DNA of 64,000 bases from Alphaproteobacteria bacterium (GCA_009781045.1 WQYW01000001.1:21299-85298), one strand, 5' to 3'; positions 47,262 through 58,312 are shown, counted from the stretch's first letter. Notes: a model not told the origin generated them from the letters alone. Program-made: numbers and translations.

Positions 47262-48374
47262 ATGAACACAGAGGACGGAAAAGAGATGCGCCCTCCGCAC
47301 TGGAGCCCACGCCTGGTCGATCGCGACACATTGATCCTGTTCGCGGCAATCATCGGCGCCAATCTGATTGCCTGGGGTTGGGCACTGGTGCTGTTTGCCG
47401 ATCGCCCGGCGGTTCTTGCCAGTGCGGCTCTGGCCTGGGTGTTCGGCCTGCGCCATGCCGTTGACGCCGATCATATCGCCGCCATCGACAACGCCGTGCG
47501 CAAGCTCATGCAGGCCGGCGACACCCCGAAAAGCGCAGGGCTCTATTTTGCCCTCGGCCATTCCACCGTGGTGGTGGTGGCCACCATCGTGGTGTCGCTG
47601 ACTGCGGTCAGCCTGGTCGGGGAGCACGGCAGCCTGCGCAGCGTCGGCGCACTGATTGGGACCGCGATCTCGGCCCTCTTCCTGCTTCTGATCGCGCTGG
47701 TGAATCTGGTCACCTTCGTCAGCCTGTGGCGCGCCTTTCGTGCGGTGCAGCGTGGCGGGGATGGCTTGAGGGATGGTGCCGGTGGCAATATCGACGCCAT
47801 ACTGGACGGCAAGGGGGTGCTGGCGCGCTTCCTGCGCCCGATGTTCCGCATCGTCACCCGAAGCTGGCATATGTACCCGCTGGGGCTGTTATTCGGGCTC
47901 GGCTTCGATACCGCGACCGAAATCGGCCTGATCGGCCTGTCCGCCGCGGAAGCCATGCGCGGAGTGTCGCTGTGGAGCGTGCTGGTGTTTCCGATGCTGT
48001 TTGCCGCCGGCATGGCGCTGGTCGACACCGCCGACAGCGTGCTTATGGTCAACGCCTATCGCTGGGCCTTTGTCGATCCGCTGCGCAAGTTGTGGTACAA
48101 TCTCACCATCACCGGGGCGTCGGTTCTCGTGGCGCTGTTCATCGGCTCGGTCGAAGCGCTGGGGCTTCTCGGAGAGAAACTGGAACTTTCCGGCCTGCTG
48201 TGGTCGGCCGTCGCCGGGCTCAACGACAGTCTTGCCAATTTCGGCTTTGTGGTGGTGGCGCTGTTTGCGCTGGTGTGGCTGGTGTCGCTCGGGCTCTATC
48301 GTGCCTTTGTTGTCGAGCCGGCGCCTGCGGCAATCGACGGCTTCGCCTGCGCCGACGAGGGCGATGTGGTGTAG
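47262..48374 (+). CDS. hupN: HoxN/HupN/NixA-family nickel permease (NiCoT)
   Basis: VFGLRHAVDADHIAAIDNAVRKLM (RHAxDADHI signature), FALGHSTVVV, GLLFGLGFDTATEIGLI. Confidence 0.93.
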   Translation: MNTEDGKEMRPPHWSPRLVDRDTLILFAAIIGANLIAWGWALVLFADRPAVLASAALAWVFGLRHAVDADHIAAIDNAVRKLMQAGDTPKSAGLYFALGHSTVVVVATIVVSLTAVSLVGEHGSLRSVGALIGTAISALFLLLIALVNLVTFVSLWRAFRAVQRGGDGLRDGAGGNIDAILDGKGVLARFLRPMFRIVTRSWHMYPLGLLFGLGFDTATEIGLIGLSAAEAMRGVSLWSVLVFPMLFAAGMALVDTADSVLMVNAYRWAFVDPLRKLWYNLTITGASVLVALFIGSVEALGLLGEKLELSGLLWSAVAGLNDSLANFGFVVVALFALVWLVSLGLYRAFVVEPAPAAIDGFACADEGDVV

Positions 48375-48440
48375 GAACATGTCATTTCACCTGGCGATTT
48401 TCCTGTCTGGAATCGAACTCAGCTTTTGAGGGAGCCTCAA

Positions 48441-49154
48441 ATGATCGACCTCTATTACTGGACGACACCGAACGGCCATAAGGTCACGATGTTTCTCGAG
48501 GAGACCGGGCTCGACTACCGCATCCATGCGGTCAATATCGGCAAGGGGGAGCAGTTCCAGCCGGATTTTCTGGCGATTGCGCCCAACAACCGCATTCCCG
48601 CCATCGTCGATCACGCCGTGGAGGGGGGCGGGGAGCCGCTTGCGGTCTTCGAATCCGGTGCCATCCTGGTCTACCTCGCTGAGAAGACGGGCCGATTCCT
48701 GCCCGCCGGGATCCGTGGCCGATATGATGTACTGCAGTGGACCTTCTGGCAGATGGCGGGCCTGGGACCGATGGCAGGTCAGAACCATCATTTCCGCAAC
48801 TACGCCACCGAGAAGCTTCCTTACGCCATCGATCGCTATGTCAACGAGACCAACCGTCTCTATGGCGTGCTCAACCGGCGCCTTTCGACACGCGACTTCA
48901 TCGCCGGCGACTATTCGATTGCCGACATGGCCTGTTATCCCTGGGTGGTGCCCTATGCCAATCAGGGCCAGAATATCGACGATTTTCCCCATGTGAAACG
49001 CTGGATGGCGGCGATCGCCGCGCGCCCTGCAACCACGCGCGCTTATGCGCGCGCCAGCGAGGTCAACCCGGACTTCGGCAAGCCTTCGATTCGCAGCGAC
49101 GAGGAGCGCCGGATCCTGTTCGGACAGACCGCCTCGGTGGTGCGAAAAGACTGA
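48441..49154 (+). CDS. Glutathione S-transferase family (YfcG/disulfide-bond-oxidoreductase-like)
   Basis: MIDLYYWTTPNGHKVTMFLEETGLDYRIHAVNIGKGEQFQPDFLAIAPNNRIPAIVDH...FESGAILVYLAEKTGRF. Confidence 0.9.
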   Translation: MIDLYYWTTPNGHKVTMFLEETGLDYRIHAVNIGKGEQFQPDFLAIAPNNRIPAIVDHAVEGGGEPLAVFESGAILVYLAEKTGRFLPAGIRGRYDVLQWTFWQMAGLGPMAGQNHHFRNYATEKLPYAIDRYVNETNRLYGVLNRRLSTRDFIAGDYSIADMACYPWVVPYANQGQNIDDFPHVKRWMAAIAARPATTRAYARASEVNPDFGKPSIRSDEERRILFGQTASVVRKD

Positions 49155-49234
49155 GGCTTTCGTCATCCGCGACGTGCGCCACCGCAAAGCGCCCTGGCGT
49201 TTCTGCGAGCGGTGGTCTGGGAGAGGAAAGAACG

Positions 49235-50242
49235 GTGGTGAAGGGAGCGAGGGCGATCACCAATATGCTGTGGCTGCAGGGATCGGGCTGCGGCGGCTGC
49301 ACCATGGCGGTGCTTGAGCGCGGGCCTTCGGGCTGGTTCGATGAACTGCGCCGTTTCGGCATCCATCTGCTGTGGCATCCCGCTTTCAGCGCAGAGAGCG
49401 CCGAGGAGGCGGTGGGCGTGCTCAATGCGGTGCGGGACGGCAAAGTGGCGCTCGATCTTCTGGTACTGGAAGGCGCGGTGGCGCGTGGCCCCGCTGGCAG
49501 CGGCCGCTTCCACAGGGTCGCGGGGACGTCGAAGACCATGCTGTCATGGATCCGTGAACTGGCGCCGCGCGCGCGCGACGTGGTGGCGGTGGGCAGCTGC
49601 GCAGCCTTTGGCGGGGTGCCGGCGGCGGGGTGCAATCCCACCGACGTGATCGGACTGCAGTTCGAGGGCAGTGCGCGCGGCGGGGTGCTGGGAACGGAGT
49701 TCCGTTCCGTGCGCGGCCACCCGGTGGTCAATATCGCCGGCTGCGCGCCCCATCCCGGCTGGATCATGGAAACGCTGCTGGCGCTGATCGCCGGCGATCT
49801 TGGCGCAGCCGATCTCGACGGTTACGGACGCCCGAAATTCATCGCCGATCATCTCGCCCATCACGGCTGCCCGCGCAATGAGTTCTATGAGTTCAAGGCC
49901 AGCGCCGAGACCCTGTCGCAGCGTGGCTGCCTGATGGAGCATCTCGGCTGCAAGGCAACGCAGGCGGTTGGCGACTGCAACCAGCGCTCGTGGAATGGCG
50001 GTGGCTCCTGCGTCAGGGGTGGCTTTGCCTGTATCGCCTGCACGTCGCCGGGATTTGAGAACGCGCAGAATTTTCTGACCACGGCAAAACTGGGCGGCAT
50101 CCCGGTAGGACTGCCGACCGACATGCCGAAGGCGTGGTTTGTCGCGCTCGCGGCCCTGTCGAAATCGGCGACGCCGGAGCGGGTACGCCGCAACGCCGTT
50201 GCCGATCATGTGGTGGTGCCGCCCACCCGGCGCACACCATGA
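49235..50242 (+). CDS. hupU: Regulatory (H2-sensing) [NiFe] hydrogenase small subunit
   Basis: NMLWLQGSGCGGCTMAVLE, VGSCAAFGGVPAAGCNPTD, NIAGCAPHPGWIMETL, C-terminal Fe-S cysteines; no Tat signal. GTG start with upstream gagagg. Confidence 0.9.
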   Translation: MVKGARAITNMLWLQGSGCGGCTMAVLERGPSGWFDELRRFGIHLLWHPAFSAESAEEAVGVLNAVRDGKVALDLLVLEGAVARGPAGSGRFHRVAGTSKTMLSWIRELAPRARDVVAVGSCAAFGGVPAAGCNPTDVIGLQFEGSARGGVLGTEFRSVRGHPVVNIAGCAPHPGWIMETLLALIAGDLGAADLDGYGRPKFIADHLAHHGCPRNEFYEFKASAETLSQRGCLMEHLGCKATQAVGDCNQRSWNGGGSCVRGGFACIACTSPGFENAQNFLTTAKLGGIPVGLPTDMPKAWFVALAALSKSATPERVRRNAVADHVVVPPTRRTP

Positions 50243-51684
50243 CAAGGCGGATCACCATCGGCCCCATCAACCGTGTCGAAGGCGATCTCGAACTTCATCT
50301 TGAGATCGATGGCGGCCATGTCCGGCGTGCCGAGGTCAGGGCACCGATTTACCGCGGCTTTGAGCAGATCCTGGAGGGGCGTTCGCCATGGGACGCGCTG
50401 GCCCTGGTGCCGCGGATCTGCGGCATCTGCTCGGTGTCGCAGTCGATCGCGGCCGCGACCATGCTGCGCCAGGCTGCAGGCTGCGAAATCGCGCCCAACG
50501 GGCTCCTTGCGACCAATATCGCCCATGCGGCGGAGAATGCCGCCGACCATCTGACGCATTTCTATCTCTTCTTCATGCCCGATTTCGCCCGTGCCTGTTA
50601 TCAGAGAGAGGCCTGGCATGGGCGCTGTGTCGCCCGTTTTGCGGCAACAAAGGGCAGTGCCGCGGCGGAAATGCTTCCGGCGCGGGCGCGGCTCATCGAA
50701 ATCATGGGCATTGTCGCCGGCAAATGGCCGCACAGCATCGCTTTTCAGCCCGGCGGCACCACCCGTGCGCTTGATCTCGGCGATCATATGCGCCTGGTCG
50801 GGATCGCAACCGGCTTTCGCGCCTTTCTCGAGGGGGTGGTTTTCGCCGACCAGCTCGAGAACGTGCTGGCGCTCTCAAGCGAGGCCGAGCTTTGGCGCTG
50901 GCGCGAGCGCCGTCGGGGCGGCGACTTTGCCCGTTTCCTCGAGATTTCGGATGCGCTTTCGCTCGAAAAACTCGGTCGTGGTCCCGGGCTGTTGATGAGT
51001 TATGGCGCCTGTCATGGCCGCGACAGCGATCTCTTCGCGCCCGGTATCCGCAATCGGGACGGTGCCATTGAGACGCTGGAGGGCGCCGCCATCACCGAGG
51101 ATGTGTCCCATAGCTGGCTGCGCGACAGCAGCGGCGATCCGGCCCTTGCCTCCACGGTGCCCGATCCCGACAAGCCGAAGGCCTATAGCTGGTGCAAGGC
51201 GCCTCGCTACGCCGGGCAGGCGGCCGAGGTTGGCGCAGTGGCGCGGCAGGCCATCGCTGGTCACGGACTGATCCGCGCCCTGGTGGCGGCCGGCGGCACC
51301 AATGTCAGGAACCGCGTCATTGCGCGCATCATCGAGACCGCAGCCCTCGCCGTGGCCATCGAGCAATGGGTCTCTGCCCTGGTGCCTGCTGAACCCTTCT
51401 GCCTTGCCTGCGGCGAAATTGCCGACGGCAGCCATGTCGGACTGGTCGAGGCTGCACGCGGCGGTCTGGGTCACTGGATGGCGGTGAAATCGGGCCGCAT
51501 CGAGCGCTATCAGATCATCGCCCCGACCACCTGGAACTTCTCGCCGCGGGACCGGCTTGATGTGGCCGGCCCCCTGGAACAGGCCCTGGAAGGTACCGAC
51601 GTCGGTGTTTCGGGAGCCTCTTCTGTCGCAGTGCAGCATGTGCTGCGTTCCTTCGACCCGTGCATGATGTGCACCACACACTGA
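50239..51684 (+). CDS. hupV: Regulatory (H2-sensing) [NiFe] hydrogenase large subunit
   Basis: MTRRITIGPINRVEGDLELHLEIDGG, PRICGICSVSQS, terminal DPCMMCTTH* with no processed C-terminal extension, as in HoxC/HupV regulatory hydrogenases. Confidence 0.93.
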   Translation: MTRRITIGPINRVEGDLELHLEIDGGHVRRAEVRAPIYRGFEQILEGRSPWDALALVPRICGICSVSQSIAAATMLRQAAGCEIAPNGLLATNIAHAAENAADHLTHFYLFFMPDFARACYQREAWHGRCVARFAATKGSAAAEMLPARARLIEIMGIVAGKWPHSIAFQPGGTTRALDLGDHMRLVGIATGFRAFLEGVVFADQLENVLALSSEAELWRWRERRRGGDFARFLEISDALSLEKLGRGPGLLMSYGACHGRDSDLFAPGIRNRDGAIETLEGAAITEDVSHSWLRDSSGDPALASTVPDPDKPKAYSWCKAPRYAGQAAEVGAVARQAIAGHGLIRALVAAGGTNVRNRVIARIIETAALAVAIEQWVSALVPAEPFCLACGEIADGSHVGLVEAARGGLGHWMAVKSGRIERYQIIAPTTWNFSPRDRLDVAGPLEQALEGTDVGVSGASSVAVQHVLRSFDPCMMCTTH

Positions 51685-51868
51685 GGTGAGAGGCGGTGCA
51701 GGGGGTTGCAAAAACCGGCGAGGACGGTTGCGCGCCTGAGCTATGGAAATCTGGTTTCTGTCGTGTAAAGTATGTTTTCGGGGTGGTCGCGGTGACGGGA
51801 CTTTGGCGGCGTCTGTGCCCGTTCGGCAACAGGCTGGAATCATTTGAAATTAAATCTGCTCCGGATCA

Positions 51869-51884
51869 TGGCCCGATTCTTGCT
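51869..51884 (+). promoter_or_regulatory. Candidate sigma-54 (-24/-12) promoter upstream of hupK-hyp genes
   Basis: TGGCCCGATTCTTGCT: TGGC-n-CG-N4-TTGCT, GG/GC spacing 10 nt, ~200 bp upstream of hupK ATG. Confidence 0.55.
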
Positions 51885-52083
51885 GCCATGCGGATGCCCG
51901 AGAGGCGGAAGTGGCGACGATGGGTGGTGTGATGGCATGGAGCAGAAGCCGGAGCGGTAACGATCCCGCAGGGTGCTGCGCCTCCGCGAATCCGCACCGG
52001 CACAATATTTCAGCATGGTTGCGCATTGCTGCCGTTGTGAGATGGTGGAATATCGCACGTGGGATCAGCCTGGAGCGCGAGGC

Positions 52084-53187
52084 ATGAGCCCGGGCTTTGC
52101 CAGCGAGATTGATGTCACTGTGGTCAGCGCGCAAGGCGCGGTCTGTGCCGTGGACATCCGGCCGCGGAGCCGACCGGCGGTGATCCGGCTGGTCGCGGGC
52201 AAGGATGTCGCTGTGCTGCGGGATGTGCTGCCGCGGCTGTTTGCCCTCTGCGCCAGAGCCCATCAGCTGGCCTGCGCGTGTGCCATCCGTGCTGCCCGGG
52301 ATGAGCCGCTCGACGGCGTGCGACAGCGCGAGTGCCATGTCGCACTGATCCGGGAGTGGATCGGCGAATTGCTGCGCGGGCTTCATGTCGCCGGGCTGCT
52401 GTCGGCCGATGGCGGCGCGCTTCGCGACCTGATGCGGTTGCTTGCGGCCTGCGGCGGGGATGGGCGTGACGACGTCGGCCGCCAGCTTGGCCCGGCTCTG
52501 GAGCGGGTCGGAATCTCGATTTCGCAAGGAATCGCGCTTCCGGGCAGCGCGCTGGCGCGTTCTCTCAACGCTGTGGAGGCGATGGCGACAATGGCGCCGG
52601 CGCCAGCGTGGCTTCTTTCGCCTGAAGATGATGAGGATGTTGTCACCGCGCTGTTTGCTCACGGCGAGGCCTTTGCGGGCGCCCCCGATCTGGGGGGCGT
52701 GGTGCCCGAAACCGGAGCCTGGTCCCGTCAAAGCCTGGCCCGCGCGCGCCTCGCGGGTCATGGCCCGGAGCCCTCCACCTCAGATCCCGGCGCACCAGGT
52801 CCCAGTGCGGCGATGCGGATGAAGGCGAGGATCCGTGAGATCGCGCTTCTCAGTGCCTGGCTTGCTGGCGGCGATCATGATGAGGGCCCGGTTGCGGATA
52901 TGGTGAGGAGCTTCCGCCGCTCTGCGGGACGGGGGGCGGCCGCCGTCGAATGCGCCCGTGGCCGGCTCTATCATGCGATCGAACTCGGGCCGCGGGGGGA
53001 GATCGTCGCTTTTGAATTCCTCGCCCCGACCGAATGGAATTTTCATCGCCAGGGCCCGCTGGCGCGAGCCCTGGGAGGCATGGGGATACATGGTCCGCAG
53101 GGCCGGCGCAGCGTCGAGGCGCTGGTTCAGTCACTTGATCCCTGTGTCGGTTTTCAGCTGCGGTTTCGCGAGTCGGCCCATGCATGA
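52084..53187 (+). CDS. hupK: Hydrogenase expression/formation protein HupK (large-subunit-like)
   Basis: Large-subunit-like C-term LAPTEWNFHRQGPLARALGG...VEALVQSLDPCVGF without metal-binding cysteines; located between hupV and hypA. Confidence 0.82.
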   Translation: MSPGFASEIDVTVVSAQGAVCAVDIRPRSRPAVIRLVAGKDVAVLRDVLPRLFALCARAHQLACACAIRAARDEPLDGVRQRECHVALIREWIGELLRGLHVAGLLSADGGALRDLMRLLAACGGDGRDDVGRQLGPALERVGISISQGIALPGSALARSLNAVEAMATMAPAPAWLLSPEDDEDVVTALFAHGEAFAGAPDLGGVVPETGAWSRQSLARARLAGHGPEPSTSDPGAPGPSAAMRMKARIREIALLSAWLAGGDHDEGPVADMVRSFRRSAGRGAAAVECARGRLYHAIELGPRGEIVAFEFLAPTEWNFHRQGPLARALGGMGIHGPQGRRSVEALVQSLDPCVGFQLRFRESAHA

Positions 53188-53521
53188 GATGTCACTTTGT
53201 GAGAGTATCATGGGCATAATCGAGGAGGAGGCGCGGAACAAGGCGTTTCACAAGGTGACCATGGTGTGCCTGGAGATCGGAGCGCTCAGTCATGTTGAAC
53301 CGGAGGCGCTGAAATTCTGTTTCGATGTTGCCATCCGGGGGACGCTTGCGGCCGGCGCGCGGCTTGAAATCGTTGCGACACCGGGTGTCGCCTGGTGCAT
53401 GATCTGTGCGAAAAGCGTCACGATCGGGCAGCGCTATGATCCGTGCCCATGCTGCGGCGGCCATCAGCTTCAGGTCACGTCGGGGGAAGAGATGCGCATT
53501 AAAGAGCTGGAGGTTGAGTGA
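53180..53521 (+). CDS. hypA: Hydrogenase nickel insertion protein HypA
   Basis: [49 protein letters not shown]..., CMICAKSV...CPCCGG zinc site. Confidence 0.95.
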   Translation: MHEMSLCESIMGIIEEEARNKAFHKVTMVCLEIGALSHVEPEALKFCFDVAIRGTLAAGARLEIVATPGVAWCMICAKSVTIGQRYDPCPCCGGHQLQVTSGEEMRIKELEVE

Positions 53522-54690
53522 TGTGTACCGTATGCGGCTGCAGCGACGGAAAGCCGGTCATTGTCACTGCCGACGAACAGCGGCAGGACGAGGCGCAACA
53601 TCACCCCCACGATCACCATCACCACGGGGATGGTGATGTCCATCATCATCACGGCGATGGTGATGTCCATCATCATCACGGCGATGGTGATGTCCATCAT
53701 CACCACGGCGATGGCGATCTCCACCACCACCACGGCGATGGCGATGTCCACCACCACGGCGATGGCGATGTCCACCATCACCACGGCGATGGCGATGTCC
53801 ACCATCACCACGGGGATGGCGATCTCCATCACCATCACGGGGATGGTGATGCCCACCATCATCACGGGGATGGCAATCTCCGCCCTCACCATGAGGGCGC
53901 GGGGCATCCCCATCCTGCCGACGGAGACGGACCCCATCGTCATTGCGACGATGAGGCGCTGATCGACTGTGCCGGCAATCCGGCGGGCCAGGAGATCGTG
54001 GGGCTTTCGGCGGGGCGCATCATCCAGGTCGAGAGGGATATTCTGGGGAAGAACAACGCGCTTGCTGCGAAGAACCGCGCCCGCTTTGCCGACGATGAGG
54101 TCCTCGTCCTCAACCTGGTGTCCTCCCCGGGGGCGGGCAAGACCTCGCTTCTGGTGCAGGCGCTGGCCGGTCTCAAAGACAGAATTCCCGTCGCCGTGAT
54201 CGAAGGGGACCAGCACACCTCCAATGATGCCGCGCGCATCCGAGCCTGCGGGGTGCCGGCGGTGCAGATCAACACCGGCAAGGGCTGTCACCTTGATGCC
54301 GCCATGGTCGGTGAAGCCTATGAACGCCTGCCTTTGCTGAAGGGCGGGGTGCTGTTCATCGAGAATGTCGGCAATCTGGTCTGTCCGGCGGCTTTCGATC
54401 TCGGCGAAGACTGCAAGATCGTGGTCTTCTCGACTCCGGAAGGTGAGGACAAGCCGCTGAAATATCCCGATATGTTCGCGGCCTCGGCGTTGATGGTGAT
54501 CAACAAGATCGATCTCGCTCCGGTGCTCGACTTCGACCTGGCGCAGACCGTCGAATATGCAAGGCGTGTCAGTCCGCGGATCGAGGTGCTGACCCTGTCT
54601 GCGAAGAGCGGAGAGGGACTCGCAGCTTTCCATGCCTGGATCCGCAAGAGGCTTGCCAGGGGACGTGCCACCGCGTCGACCGTGCCATGA
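53521..54690 (+). CDS. hypB: Hydrogenase nickel GTPase HypB with very long His-rich region
   Basis: [10 protein letters not shown], (HHHHGDGDV)n, GTPase [33 protein letters not shown]. Confidence 0.95.
   Translation: MCTVCGCSDGKPVIVTADEQRQDEAQHHPHDHHHHGDGDVHHHHGDGDVHHHHGDGDVHHHHGDGDLHHHHGDGDVHHHGDGDVHHHHGDGDVHHHHGDGDLHHHHGDGDAHHHHGDGNLRPHHEGAGHPHPADGDGPHRHCDDEALIDCAGNPAGQEIVGLSAGRIIQVERDILGKNNALAAKNRARFADDEVLVLNLVSSPGAGKTSLLVQALAGLKDRIPVAVIEGDQHTSNDAARIRACGVPAVQINTGKGCHLDAAMVGEAYERLPLLKGGVLFIENVGNLVCPAAFDLGEDCKIVVFSTPEGEDKPLKYPDMFAASALMVINKIDLAPVLDFDLAQTVEYARRVSPRIEVLTLSAKSGEGLAAFHAWIRKRLARGRATASTVP
53605..53881 (+). repeat. ~27-bp tandem repeat encoding HHHHGDGD(V/L) in hypB
   Basis: catcatcaccacggcgatggcgatgtc-type units repeated ~10 times; about 48 His across the His-rich region. 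Confidence 0.95.
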
Positions 54691-56939
54691 AAGGGGGCGA
54701 GGAAGCCGGCAGCTTTGAGGACACGCGGCTGCGCCTGCATGTGCGCGGCGCGGTTCAGGGCGTCGGCTTTCGTCCCTATGTCTATGGCCTGGCCCGGCGC
54801 TGTGAACTCACGGGTTTCGTTGCCAATGATCCGGCAGGGGTGGTGATCGAGATCGAGGGCGCGCGGGTCGGCGATTTCGTCGCCGCACTGGAACGCGACA
54901 AGCCGCCGCTGGCGCAGATCGAGCACGTCGAGGTCGAGCGCATCAAGGCCACGAAAAGCCCGCATTTCGCCATTCATGAAAGTTCGCAAGGCGCCGTGAC
55001 CACACGGATCGTGGCCGATGCCGCGACCTGTGAGCAATGCCGCAACGAGCTGTTCGACCGGAGAAGCCGCTTTTTTCACTACCCGTTCGTCAACTGTACC
55101 CATTGTGGACCGCGCTACACCATCGCCGAGCGTCTGCCCTACGATCGCGCCACCACAGCGATGAAGCATTTCGCCCTGTGCCCGGCCTGCGCCGCCGAGT
55201 ATGGCGATCCGCAGAGTCGGCGCTTCCATGCCGAAGCCATCGCCTGCCCGGCCTGCGGGCCTCAACTCAGTCATGATATTGAAGATGTCGCGGCGCGGAT
55301 TGCGGCCGGTGGCATTGTCGCCATCAAGGGGCTTGGCGGCTATCAGCTCCTGTGTGATGCCCGTCACGCCGGTGCGGTTGCGGAGTTGCGCCGTCGCAAG
55401 GACCGCGACCAGAAACCCTTCGCCGTGATGGTGGCGCATGTGGCGGCGGCGGAGACGGTCGCCCGGCTTGATGCGCAGGAAGTCGAGCTGCTGGGATCGG
55501 TGGCACGTCCCATTGTGTTGTTGCGCTCGCGGCACAATGTCGCTGACGCTGTTGCGCCCGGCCTGGCGCGGATCGGCGTCATGCTGCCTTCGACGCCGCT
55601 CCATTATCTGATCTTTGATGCCCTGGAGCGGTGCCATCGACGCCGGGACGGGAGTTACTTTGTGCTGGTGGCAACCAGCGCCAATCCCGGCGGGGAGCCG
55701 CTGGTGATCGCCAATGAAGAGGCCTCGCGACGGCTTTCGGCCATCGCCGACGTCATCGTCAGCCATGATCGCGACATCTTCACCCGCGCCGATGATTCCG
55801 TGGTCGCGGTGATGGCGGGAGGTGCGCGCTTTATCCGCCGCGCCAGGGGCTATGTTCCCGAACCGATCCGGCTTTCCCGCGCCGTGCCGTCGGTGCTGGC
55901 GCTGGGGGCGATGCTGAAATCCACGGTCACCGTCACACGCGGTGACGAGGCCTTCGTTTCGCAGCATATCGGCGATCTCGACACTGCCGAAGGACTGCGC
56001 TTCTTTGAGGAGACCGTCGCCCATCTGCTGGCGACGCTGGATGTCGAACCGGTCATCGTGGCGCATGATCTGCATCCGGATTTGGCCTCGACCCGCTTTG
56101 CCGAACGAAGCGGTCGTCCGCGGATCGCGGTGCAGCATCACCATGCCCACGCCAGCGCGGTGATGGCCGAATATGGCCTTGAAGGACCGGTGCTGGCGCT
56201 GGTCCTCGACGGCTATGGCTATGGCAGCGACGGCGGCAACTGGGGCGGCGAGCTGCTGCTGTGCAGGGGATCCGGGTTTCGTCGTCTGGGGCAGCTGGCG
56301 CCGCTGAAGATGCCGGGTGGCGATCGTGCTGCCCGCGAACCCTGGCGCATGGCTGCTGCCGTCCTCCATGGCCTCGGGCAGGGTGGAGACATCGAACGGC
56401 GCTTTGCCGGAGAGAGGCTGGCGTCGGGGGTCGCCGCTCTTCTCGATCAGCCGCTTCTGCCGGTGACCTCAAGCGCGGGCCGGCTGTTTGATGCGGTTGC
56501 GGGCCTCCTCAAAGTGGTGGCCAGATCGGCCTATGAGGGCGAGGCGGCGATGAAGCTTGAAGCCCTGGTGGAGGAGACGAGCATCCTTGACCAGGGCTGG
56601 GTCATTGAGGGGGGCACGCTGTCACTTATGCCGCTCCTGGAGCGCCTGAGCACCATGGAGGATGCAGTCCGTGGCGCCGGCCTCTTTCATGGCAGCTTCG
56701 CTGCGGCCTGTGTCGACTGGGCGGCTGCTGCTGCGGCCGCATCGGGCATCACCACGGTGGTCCTGAGCGGCGGCTGTTTCATGAATGCGGTTTTGGCTCG
56801 CGATATCGTCCGCGGCCTGAAGGCCGCAGGGCTGACGGCGCTGTTGCCGCAAAAGGTGCCGGCCAATGACGGCGGTCTCAGCCTCGGCCAGGCCTGGATT
56901 GCAGCACTCCGCCCGGCTGTACCGGAAATGGAAGGATAG
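54687..56939 (+). CDS. hypF: Carbamoyltransferase HypF
   Basis: 750 aa; acylphosphatase domain [21 protein letters not shown], zinc fingers, YrdC region, Kae1-like [15 protein letters not shown]. Confidence 0.96.
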   Translation: MKGGEEAGSFEDTRLRLHVRGAVQGVGFRPYVYGLARRCELTGFVANDPAGVVIEIEGARVGDFVAALERDKPPLAQIEHVEVERIKATKSPHFAIHESSQGAVTTRIVADAATCEQCRNELFDRRSRFFHYPFVNCTHCGPRYTIAERLPYDRATTAMKHFALCPACAAEYGDPQSRRFHAEAIACPACGPQLSHDIEDVAARIAAGGIVAIKGLGGYQLLCDARHAGAVAELRRRKDRDQKPFAVMVAHVAAAETVARLDAQEVELLGSVARPIVLLRSRHNVADAVAPGLARIGVMLPSTPLHYLIFDALERCHRRRDGSYFVLVATSANPGGEPLVIANEEASRRLSAIADVIVSHDRDIFTRADDSVVAVMAGGARFIRRARGYVPEPIRLSRAVPSVLALGAMLKSTVTVTRGDEAFVSQHIGDLDTAEGLRFFEETVAHLLATLDVEPVIVAHDLHPDLASTRFAERSGRPRIAVQHHHAHASAVMAEYGLEGPVLALVLDGYGYGSDGGNWGGELLLCRGSGFRRLGQLAPLKMPGGDRAAREPWRMAAAVLHGLGQGGDIERRFAGERLASGVAALLDQPLLPVTSSAGRLFDAVAGLLKVVARSAYEGEAAMKLEALVEETSILDQGWVIEGGTLSLMPLLERLSTMEDAVRGAGLFHGSFAAACVDWAAAAAAASGITTVVLSGGCFMNAVLARDIVRGLKAAGLTALLPQKVPANDGGLSLGQAWIAALRPAVPEMEG

Positions 56940-56945
56940 GTTTCG

Positions 56946-57173
56946 ATGTGTCTTGCTGTTCCTGCGGAGATCACCCAGATCCTGGGCGACGACATCGCCG
57001 TGGTCTCGCTTGACGGTGTGTGCAAGGAGATTTCGGTTGCCCTGATCGACAGTCCGGCGGTCGGCGACTATGTCCTGGTCCATGTCGGCTATGCCCTGTC
57101 CCGGATCGATCCCGAGGAGGCCGAACGCACACTGCAGCTGCTGCGCGAGGTCGGCGCGGAGGGGGGACAATGA
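56946..57173 (+). CDS. hypC: Hydrogenase chaperone HypC
   Basis: 75 aa; MCLAVPAEITQI...VGDYVLVHVGYALSRIDPEEAERTL. Confidence 0.96.
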   Translation: MCLAVPAEITQILGDDIAVVSLDGVCKEISVALIDSPAVGDYVLVHVGYALSRIDPEEAERTLQLLREVGAEGGQ

Positions 57174-58312
57174 AATATGCAGGGGAATTCCGCGACCGCG
57201 ATCTCGCCCGTGGTCTGGCTCGGGCAATCGCGCAGGCCGCCGAGGGCCCGCGCAGTTACGCCTTCATGGAGTTCTGCGGCGGCCATACCCATGCGATCTC
57301 CCGCTATGGTCTTGAAGACATGCTGCCCGGAAATGTCCGCATGATCCACGGTCCGGGCTGCCCGGTCTGTGTGCTGCCGGCGGGCCGGATCGACATGGCG
57401 ATTGCACTGGTCGAGGACGCCGGTGTCATTCTCTGCGTCTATGGCGATCTGATGCGGGTGCCGGGTTCCGAAGGCCTGTCGCTGCTGCAGGCGCGGGCGC
57501 GCGGCGCCGACGTGCGCATGGTCTATTCGACGCTCGACTGCCTGCGCATCGCGGCCGAAAATCCCGCGCGCGAGGTGGTGTTTTTTGCCATTGGCTTTGA
57601 AACCACGACGCCGCCGACCGCGGTAATGATCCGGCTTGCGGCGAGGCGCGAACTGGCGAATTTCTCGGTGTTCTGCAACCATGTACTGACACCGCCGGCG
57701 ATGCAGCACATTCTCGAGAGCCCGGCGATCCGCGACCTGGGGCGGGTCGAGATCGACGGCTTTGTCGGACCGGCGCATGTGTCGACCATCATCGGCACCC
57801 AGCCTTACGACTATTTTGCCGAGGAATTCGCAAAACCGGTGGTGATCGCCGGCTTTGAGCCGCTGGATGTCATGCAGGCGATTCTGATGCTGGTGCGGCA
57901 GGTCAGGGAGGGCCGCCATGAGGTGGAGAACGAATACTCCCGCGCCGTCACGCTTGACGGCAATCCGCTTGCCAAGGAGCAGGTGTCGGAGGTCTTCGAA
58001 CTGCGTGACCAGTTCGAGTGGCGGGGCCTCGGCCTCGTACCCTATAGCGCCCTGAAGCTGCGGCACGCCTTTGCGTGTTATGATGCCGAGCGTCGGTTCG
58101 CCATGCCGGAACGTCGTGCCGCGGACAATCCGGCCTGTGCCTGCGGTGCCATCCTGCGCGGCGTCAAACGGCCCGCGGAGTGCAGATTGTTCGGTGTTGT
58201 CTGCACACCGGAGACGCCGATGGGATCCTGCATGGTGTCCTCCGAGGGGGCCTGCGCCGCGCACTGGACCTATGGGCGCTTTCGGGATCATCAGCAAAGG
58301 GCTCAGATGTGA
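57170..58312 (+). CDS. hypD: Hydrogenase maturation protein HypD
   Basis: FMEFCGGHTHAISRYGLEDMLPGNVRMIHGPGCPVCVLP, GFETTTPPTA, Fe-S cysteines. Confidence 0.96.
   Translation: MKYAGEFRDRDLARGLARAIAQAAEGPRSYAFMEFCGGHTHAISRYGLEDMLPGNVRMIHGPGCPVCVLPAGRIDMAIALVEDAGVILCVYGDLMRVPGSEGLSLLQARARGADVRMVYSTLDCLRIAAENPAREVVFFAIGFETTTPPTAVMIRLAARRELANFSVFCNHVLTPPAMQHILESPAIRDLGRVEIDGFVGPAHVSTIIGTQPYDYFAEEFAKPVVIAGFEPLDVMQAILMLVRQVREGRHEVENEYSRAVTLDGNPLAKEQVSEVFELRDQFEWRGLGLVPYSALKLRHAFACYDAERRFAMPERRAADNPACACGAILRGVKRPAECRLFGVVCTPETPMGSCMVSSEGACAAHWTYGRFRDHQQRAQM

Noticed and set aside
53470-54633. 387-aa minus-strand ORF with [18 protein letters not shown] repeats
   Set aside because: Antisense of the hypB His repeat; hydrophobic repeats are a composition artefact.
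54318-56369. 683-aa minus-strand ORF
   Set aside because: Antisense to hypF.
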